Positions 57,433 to 64,000 of a DNA stretch of 64,000 bases are shown in pieces. Source of the DNA: Rhynchospora pubera. Lineage: Eukaryota > Streptophyta > Magnoliopsida > Poales > Cyperaceae. The stretch is from assembly GCA_028095005.1 (NCBI GenBank), contig CM051461.1:47418812-47482811 (forward strand), given 5' to 3'. The position numbers and the translations under genes are program-made. The notes under the pieces are model-generated. The model saw nothing but the letters and a program-made list of their open reading frames with translations, was not told the DNA's origin and ran no database searches. Positions within the stretch are counted from its first letter, which is position 1, and each line of letters starts with the position of its first letter.

Positions 57433-59387
57433 TAGTATTTATATAACCAATCCAGTTGACCACGCAAAAATGTATATTAATATCCTATATTTCAGTACAA
57501 AAATATATACACAATAATGTGATGAATGTACTTTTTGTTTTATTCGAGTAATATCCACTTGGATGGATAGCTATGAAATTCTTTACCCTGAAACCAAATA
57601 GAAGTGGGAGAATATTCAATAGCTCGCCACATAAAAATCCCTTCGTGCGAAGTTGTTTCTGAAATATGATATTTTTATTTTCTGCTAAGTTGCTGCTGTA
57701 TATTAAAATTTAAAGAACCAAATTAATCATTTTGTGTGGTAACTTGTAATAAGGAGAAGAAAAATATCATACCATAAATGCGGAATTTTTAATATTGATA
57801 TAAAAAAAATTGAATATTAAAAATCGGAATTCACAAAAATAATAAACACAAACTTTAATTTATTGGTGTTTCTAAAGAAGTCAAGGAACTTGGAAGGACC
57901 TTAATTTTGTGCTGAGGTCATCAGCTTACCATCACACTTTCGACTTTGTGGGTCCAACACCCTTGCATTTTCTTGGAATCAATTAAAATAATAGGTGAAT
58001 TTGGTCCAACCATCTTATAAAATGGATGTACAGATCTTTTATAGCTGCCTTATGCTTGGATAAATACAATTATTAATGCTTAGCATGATGTTATTAATTA
58101 ACTTAAATAACCTTGACATGATCCTAACTATGAATATCAAAATGTATGGAACCTTGTTCGTCATATAGAAATCATATATATTATTACAGAAAATAAAAAA
58201 TGTTTTAAAAATGGCGTGGGACCTACAAAGTAAACAGCCACAAGGCCACAACCTGGTTGTGATGGCTAGCCTGATTATTCTCTTCCCTATGAAGGTCTTG
58301 TACTCTGACTAGATTTTTCGTACATAAAAAAAATACGGAAAGATGAGAAGAAAAGGCCAAAGGATGTTTCTGGGGCAAGCTAACAAATGCATATATTTTT
58401 ATTTTTATGCATTTTGATTTTTCAAAATTAATTTCGTTTTTTTAAGATAAATTGAAGTCAAGCCTCTCAACTAACTTCGAACCTTGTAACATAGCCGATT
58501 ACCATACTTAAATTAAAACAATCGGGTTAGTTTTAAAACCAATATTAAGATAAATAAAATTTTGAAACTAGTAATTTCCAAACGATTAATTAAATAACAA
58601 CAGTAAAAATTTACTCGAAATCGAAATCTTTTAATTTGTGTAGTTTCTAAAAATCATCTACATGATTCTAGCAAAATCAAAATTTAATTAACACTGAAAT
58701 TTAATATCAGAATAATTAAATTTGAGTGAAAATAATTAATTAAACAACTTTATATGAGTTGCAGCATTCTTAGCCACAAAGTTCCTGACACGGAAAATCC
58801 CAAAGATAAATTACTAATAAAAATCCGAAAATCACTTATTCCTCTCTTTCTCCGCTGGCACCATCCTCTTCCTCTCTTCTTTCTCGTTTCCTTCATCTCG
58901 ATCGTTCGATAGCCTTCGTTCTTATCTTCTCCTCCGATATTTATCGGAGTTCAAAGGTCAAAGAGGGATGCGTTGTGGCTGGCCAATGGCATCGTGCCAC
59001 AGCAAAGAGGTGCCTTTGATTGATCTTATCCTTGTCTCCGATGTTTTGTTGAGGCGATGGATCAAACGATTGAAAATTTGGGGTTTCGAAGATGGATTAA
59101 TCTCCATCGTTCATGGTAGGTTGTTCTTACCCTTTCTCTTTCATGTGCACTACCTATAAAAGGGGGGGGGGGGCAGAGGTCGAGTTTCTGATTTTTGCTG
59201 TCGGTTTGCCTTACCCACGTAAAGAGACAGGGATAAGAAAAGGATTGAGAAGAGGCAGTGGAAGACGAGGGAACAAACTATGGTATATTGTCTCCTCCTC
59301 TCTTTCAATTTCGGTTTTCATGAGTAAATTGGGTAAAACTGAGATTAGGCCTTAAACCCGTAATTAAAGCTTAATGGTGGTTCAGTA
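57433..59387. other. Upstream flank of the pseudogene, then unique DNA
   Basis: To about 58260 it is paralogous to 41241-42700. From 58840 to 58970 there is a pyrimidine-rich, leader-like stretch (ctctcttctttctcg...), then an open frame of 63 codons from 58968 without a recognisable domain and a G-run at 59162-59173. No convincing gene. Confidence 0.45.
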
Positions 59388-60015
59388 TAGGGGTGAGCAA
59401 AAAACTCGTAAGTCGTGAGCTAACTCGGACTCGACTCAGAAAAGCTCGATTGCAACTCGAGCCAACTAAACTCGAGTTGGAAGAACTCGAGTTGAACTAA
59501 CTCGGTTAGTTGACGAGTCGAGTTTGAGTTGAGGTCAACTCAGCTCGCAACTCGTGAGTTGACTCGTGACATAATAAATTTATATTTCAAATATATATTA
59601 TCAACATAATTTATGAGTATTAAAAATTTATAAATTAATAATAAAAATTTTATTCTTATATATATTTATTTTAGATAATATTACATATGATAGATTGAGT
59701 TTCAATACATATTTTGTTTCAAATCATAAAAAGAATATAAAATACAAAAATTTTATTGTTTACAGTATTGTATATGTCAAAAAAAATTAATACTAGAATA
59801 ACATATGGATTAAATAAATAAAATTTGAAGGATATATGTTTATTCCAAGCTAGCTCATGAGCCAATGAGCTAGCTCGAGTTTGGAACAAGTCGAGTTTGA
59901 GCTAGCTTAAAAAGCTCGAAAGTATTTCTAACTCAGCTCAACTCAGCTCGAGTTACAGCTGAGCTGAGTTTGAGTTGTCCCCAACTCGCTCGAACTCAGC
60001 TCATATACAGCCCTG
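59388..60015. mobile_element. hAT-type MITE, CTCGAG-rich family
   Basis: The left end is TAGGGGTGAGCAAAAAAC and the right end the complement of CAGGGCTGTATATGAG. The 8-bp duplication GTTCAGTA is exact (59380-59387 and 60016-60023). 628 bp. Inverted relative to the copy in exon 11 of the pseudogene. Both ends carry dense ACTCGAG/CTCGAGT motifs and the middle is AT-rich. Confidence 0.9.
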
Positions 60016-60284
60016 GTTCAGTATAGGATTGACAGGAAATATAGATGATGTTTGTCAAGGGAATTAGTTGATTTTACAATTAATTTGGGTAATGGAGTAT
60101 GAGCCGAGAGGATCTAAGTAATGGGTTTGGTTAAGCCAACTAAATGAAGAAAAGATAGTGTAATTCTTGTGCAAATCCACTAATCTGACCCCTCTATGTA
60201 TTTGCAACGATGGTACAGGTCTTGTACCAGCCTCAATCGAGTCTAAATACCGTTCTGGTACCATTCTGGTATGGTTTTGATGTA

Positions 60285-62732
60285 AATTGCGAGGCTGAGG
60301 GCCTGTTTGTGAGAAATTTTATGTCCCAGGGACCAATTGGTAAATTTCTGAGGACTGTTATATAAATATTCAGGGTTACTTTGTAAAATTTAGGGGCTGT
60401 TGTGAATAACAGTAAGAGTATGGGGACCTCTTGGATAATTTTAAGGGTTAACGGTTCGGATCTGATCTCTTGACTGTTGGGTTTCGTCGGACCTCTGTCG
60501 GACCCGTTAACATGAGCTCAGGTCAACTGGGTCAGGTTGACCCGGCTCAGTCTATTGGATTGTTGGGCCTTTCTATTTGGGCCTTTGTTTTGAATTGTGG
60601 CCGACGGGATTTCTTTTGGCATGGGTTGCTGGATTTTTTGTTATAACGGCCTTAATCTAAATTTAATCAAACTTAATCTATGGAGATTAAGTAAATAAAA
60701 TTGTGGGTTTAAGAATAAATAGAATTAATTAAAGGAAATGCCATTAGAAATAACCGGGTATTCCTTTAGTTAAACGGGATTCGATTTTTTTCGGGAGATG
60801 ATGAGAATAGTCCGAGTGAGTCAAGAACAGATACAATGACACAAATCACCGATTTTCTGATCTCAAACCAACCAATCAAATAATTTCGATTTTTAATTCT
60901 CTATTTCCAATTGTTTTCTTGATTTTGGATTATAATTTTCTGATTTAAATTCTCGATATAACAAATAGCTAAATAATTTAATAAATATTAAGCAATGCAA
61001 ACTAATTAATTAAGTATTAATGAAATAAATCAAATATCGCACAACTAAATGAATGTTGGAGAAATACCATATAATAAATAAGTGAATATTTTCATTCTAA
61101 AATATAATTCATGACTTATATAATAAAAATAAATATAAACTCTTAATAAATGGAAAGTCAAAACCAATTATTGATAATAAGATAAAATACTTAATAATAT
61201 ATTTTAAAACAGAATCCTCTTAATGAATAATCTGAACTTAACCATCCAAATCTCAACCAGTCTGGTTAACTCAGACCGTCGGTATGGCAAACTAAGAACC
61301 GTGTAGGAATAGGTTATTTAGGTATACCTTATATATATACCTTATATATTATATAACTGTTAAATGGTCAGTAAGGCAGTCACCTGTTTTATTAGGAAAA
61401 CCCAGCTACGAACATTAATATGAGATTATCGAACCTAAGAGGTAGCAAACAGGATGATCGTCAAGCACCTGAATCGCCGTAGGATATCGAGGGTCTAAAC
61501 TTAAGCTTTCTACTATCCAGGTGCGGAATTACGTTGGATTTTTGTTAAAGTTTAAGTAATTAATAAAATATGTTTTATTCATATGCATATTGGAAATTCA
61601 TTTGCCTGCATGACCGTATTCAAGCATTTTTAAATGATAGTGCCCAATTATTGATTAAACTGCATTTTGAAATGCATGTTCTCCGTTTTGAGAAATTTGT
61701 TAAGTAACAGTCAGATATTTGGAAATGCCGTTGCTATTGATAAATCTGACTTATGAATGATCTGACTGAAAGGAATGAAATGATGTGAATGAATAACTGA
61801 GATATGATATGATGAGCTTGATATGTTTGCATCACTCTCCAGAGTCGGTTGGCTCCCGGTTTCGACCAGTTCGGTAGCGCTATGCGGATTTGGAATTCCC
61901 TTTTGCTTGTCCAGGGTTAGAGATGAGTCTCTTTTGCCTGCCCTTGGGTTAGGGAAAGATCTCCTTTTTCCTGCCCAACCGGTTGGGTTAGGAGTCCTGA
62001 GTGAATATGGAATTATGTTAATGACATGTGGATGTGGAATCCCCTTTTGCCACTTAGGTAAGAGACAGATCCGTTTTGCCACCCAAGTTAGGGGAAGATT
62101 TGTGATTTATTCAGACTTATGTTATGCTCAATTCTGCCATGCTCGAACCCCTGACACGCTCAGTTTCCTATCATATCCAGACATGTGTTGTCTGCGATGG
62201 GATTCGTGCCACGTGTTCAGTTCCGACATGTATATGACTTCTGTCGTAGTCAGATTTTGTGATTCTGTCCGATTTCAATTACGGTCATATGCTGGATATC
62301 ATGATTTAAATGAAGAATTGCAATTGATATCATTTAAGTTGACACTTGCATGCCTTGTTTATATTAAATGCAGATAATGTTTTTACGGTCATGTTTAATC
62401 GATAAATTATTTATTCATGGGTATTACTTCTAGAACTTGAATTTTAGCTTAAATCCACGTACTGGAACTAAAACCCGCACTGAGAATTTTAATTCTCATT
62501 CCGTGCTTTTGCATGTTTTCCACAATGGATGTGGGTTCCAGGTTGCAGAGATGGGCTCGACCAAGTCAAGCGAAGTTAGGCATGATGACTCAATGAGTCA
62601 TAGGAGACAATGTGGTAGATCATGGTAAGCTGGAACTTAACCCTTGTAATTAGTAAGGAAACGCCTTGCGGGTGCATAGAGATTGTGTATTCGCGACGGG
62701 GATTGTCAAACCCTATGTGTCGGGGTGTGACA
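60285..62732 (+). mobile_element. Gypsy-like LTR segment, left edge uncertain
   Basis: Ends GTCGGGGTGTGACA, like the LTR that follows. It shares with that LTR the block of repeated 'ttttgcctgccc..ggttag' motifs (61898-62003 here). The left edge is a guess. No internal domains (gag, protease, RT, integrase) are visible between this and the next segment: they are only 13 bp apart. Confidence 0.45.
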
Positions 62733-62745
62733 GTCTCTTTGGAAA

Positions 62746-63731
62746 TGTGACATCCCTGAATTTTAGGACCTGTTTGCAATACATCGAATTCTAAGGTCCT
62801 ATTTGAAAAACATCCATGTTTATCCACTTTGAAAATATCTATTTGATCTTATCCACATTTTTAGTAGTTAAGTAATCAGTATTTATATAAATAATTTTAC
62901 ATAATTAATATCTTTATAAATAGGCTCAGTTATCTTTATAAATAGTATTAATATTTTCAGAAATAACAGCTAAGTAATTCCTTTCTTCTTACTTAGCCAT
63001 TAAGTAATCTAGAATATTTACCATTTTAGCCAGACCTCCACTATAAATAGACCCAGCCTCATTTCATTTCATTTCGTATTTAATTTTCGTTCCTCTCTCT
63101 CCCTAGCAACTTTGAATACCGCCTTGGCTTTTAATAGTCGGTCATTTGGAATTCGAGTTCTACGTCACAGTTATAGTCATTCTGATTTGCTTGTGCTATG
63201 GATCGCTCAGTCAGGTAACCGGACTTCTTTATATTTAGTTTCGTATTGCTTGATTTGATATCGCTGGATTTTGCTTGCATGTATTCTCTCGTATATGGTA
63301 TGTTTTGCGGGATATCGGATTTAGAATCTGGATTCTGAAATTGTTGTGTATGAGGATTTGAAACTCCCTTTTGCCTGCCCAGGGTTAGAGATGAGTCTCT
63401 TTTGCCTGCCCTCGGGTTAGGGAGAGGTCTCCTTTTGCCTGCCCAACTAGTTGGGTTAGGAGACATGACCATGATATGACTAATCTAGACCCGATTATTG
63501 CCGTGAAATGTATGGTTTGTTATGTGGATTAATCCAGTCATGTTTAATTTGTTTTATCAACTAATATAGAGAAGCCGAGTCGTAAAATAACCGGTTACTG
63601 AGCTTTGTAGCTGACATCCGTTTTGTTTCTTTTCTGCTTGCGACGTAAGTTGACGGACCGTCGGATGGATGCAGAAGATACCGTCCCACCGTTTCGCCCC
63701 GTGTGTCGGTGTGTCGGCGCGGGGTGTGACA
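62746..63731 (+). mobile_element. Gypsy-like LTR (solo or truncated element)
   Basis: Starts TGTGACATCCC and ends GGGTGTGACA, so the termini form short imperfect inverted repeats and the usual TG..CA. 986 bp. A TATA box (TATAAATA, 63042-63049) is followed by a pyrimidine-rich R/U5-like stretch, which sets the strand. The 5-bp flanks do not match (ggaaa versus aacct), so it is not a clean single insertion. Confidence 0.6.
63042..63049 (+). promoter_or_regulatory. TATA box of the gypsy-like LTR
   Basis: TATAAATA in the context 'ccactataaatagaccc', followed by 'ctctctctccctagca', a usual layout for an LTR promoter. Confidence 0.5.
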
Positions 63732-64000
63732 AACCTACAATCTTTCACTCAAGATGCATTTTTCTTTGCATTAGACTAACAACTGATTCTCCTAAAAAAG
63801 GATGCAATTTCGTTTTTTTTTTCGTTTTTTTAATATTAAACATGAAAAAAAAATTCGGCATTAAATGTGCAAGAGTTAAACTTGAGAATAAAATGGGGAC
63901 TCCTATAACGAAATAAGCAACTCTGAGGGCCGAGGTGATTTTACTCATTCGATATTCCCTTCAGACCATCCTTCTCCTATAACTCGAAACGAGTTTAGCA
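63732..64000. other. End of window, no gene seen
   Basis: AT-rich with long T- and A-runs near 63815-63850. Nothing recognised. Confidence 0.5.

Larger units (their letters stand above)
44205..58260. repeat. Tandem duplication unit 2 (pseudogene copy)
   Basis: Collinear with 30205..42700. Longer because of a CACTA-like relic with a solo LTR (44778-47090) and hAT insertions at 49315, 51433 and 53502. Confidence 0.85.

Noticed and set aside
58968..59159. Frame MRCGWPMASCHSK... preceded by a leader-like pyrimidine-rich stretch
   Set aside because: Short, no domain and no confident downstream exon; kept only as a remark.
61823..62377. 184-codon plus-strand frame
   Set aside because: It runs through the LTR motif array and into AT-rich sequence; no retroelement protein motif.

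Overview
The window is plant nuclear DNA. It is AT-rich, has spliced receptor-kinase genes with GT-AG introns, and is packed with plant-type transposons (hAT, CACTA, Mutator-like, Tourist-like, foldback MITEs, LTR pieces). The style of the receptor kinases and the PIF/Harbinger MITEs suggests a flowering plant, possibly a monocot. I cannot name the species.

Only two protein-coding genes look intact, both on the minus strand. (1) 7628..11366 is a two-exon LRR receptor kinase of the Xa21/EFR type (LRR-XII), 1136 aa, with a non-RD kinase (HCD). (2) 31904..41167 is a 13-exon malectin-like/LRR receptor kinase (LRR-I type). I rebuilt every junction in frame to give 909 aa and an RD kinase. A head-to-tail duplicate of the second gene lies at 47811..57361. 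It has the same 13 exons but is dead: a 5-bp frameshift in exon 3, a 278-bp hAT element in exon 7, an in-frame TGA in exon 10 and a 535-bp hAT element in exon 11. The duplicated unit is about 12.5 kb (30.2-42.7 kb) against 14 kb (44.2-58.3 kb).

The rest is mobile DNA. From left to right: a hAT MITE, Tourist-like and foldback MITEs (1.6-5.5 kb); LRR-XII gene (7.6-11.4 kb); a foldback MITE with a nested hAT (11.6-12.2 kb); a 5.7-kb CACTA element bounded by a TTT target duplication (12298..18010), which carries no visible transposase but holds two divergent DUF4283-like reading frames; hAT and Tourist elements (18.5-19.0 kb); a 2.95-kb Mutator-like element with long terminal repeats and a broken FAR1-type zinc-finger fragment (20441..23394); an 0.88-kb hAT with nested Tourist-like units (23472..24353); a 1.85-kb hAT with a nested foldback MITE and a nested hAT (25693..27546); a CACGG-rich minisatellite-like block (27.8-28.4 kb); nested Tourist elements (29.45-30.0 kb); the receptor-kinase tandem pair; and two related gypsy-like LTR segments (about 60.3-63.7 kb).

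Nine hAT-like insertions have 8-bp target-site duplications that I could read directly (two with one mismatch). No hAT, Mutator or CACTA transposase was seen, so all of these look non-autonomous. I saw no tRNA or rRNA genes and no CRISPR array. Exon coordinates were worked out by hand from splice signals, paralogue comparison and reading frame, without transcript evidence.
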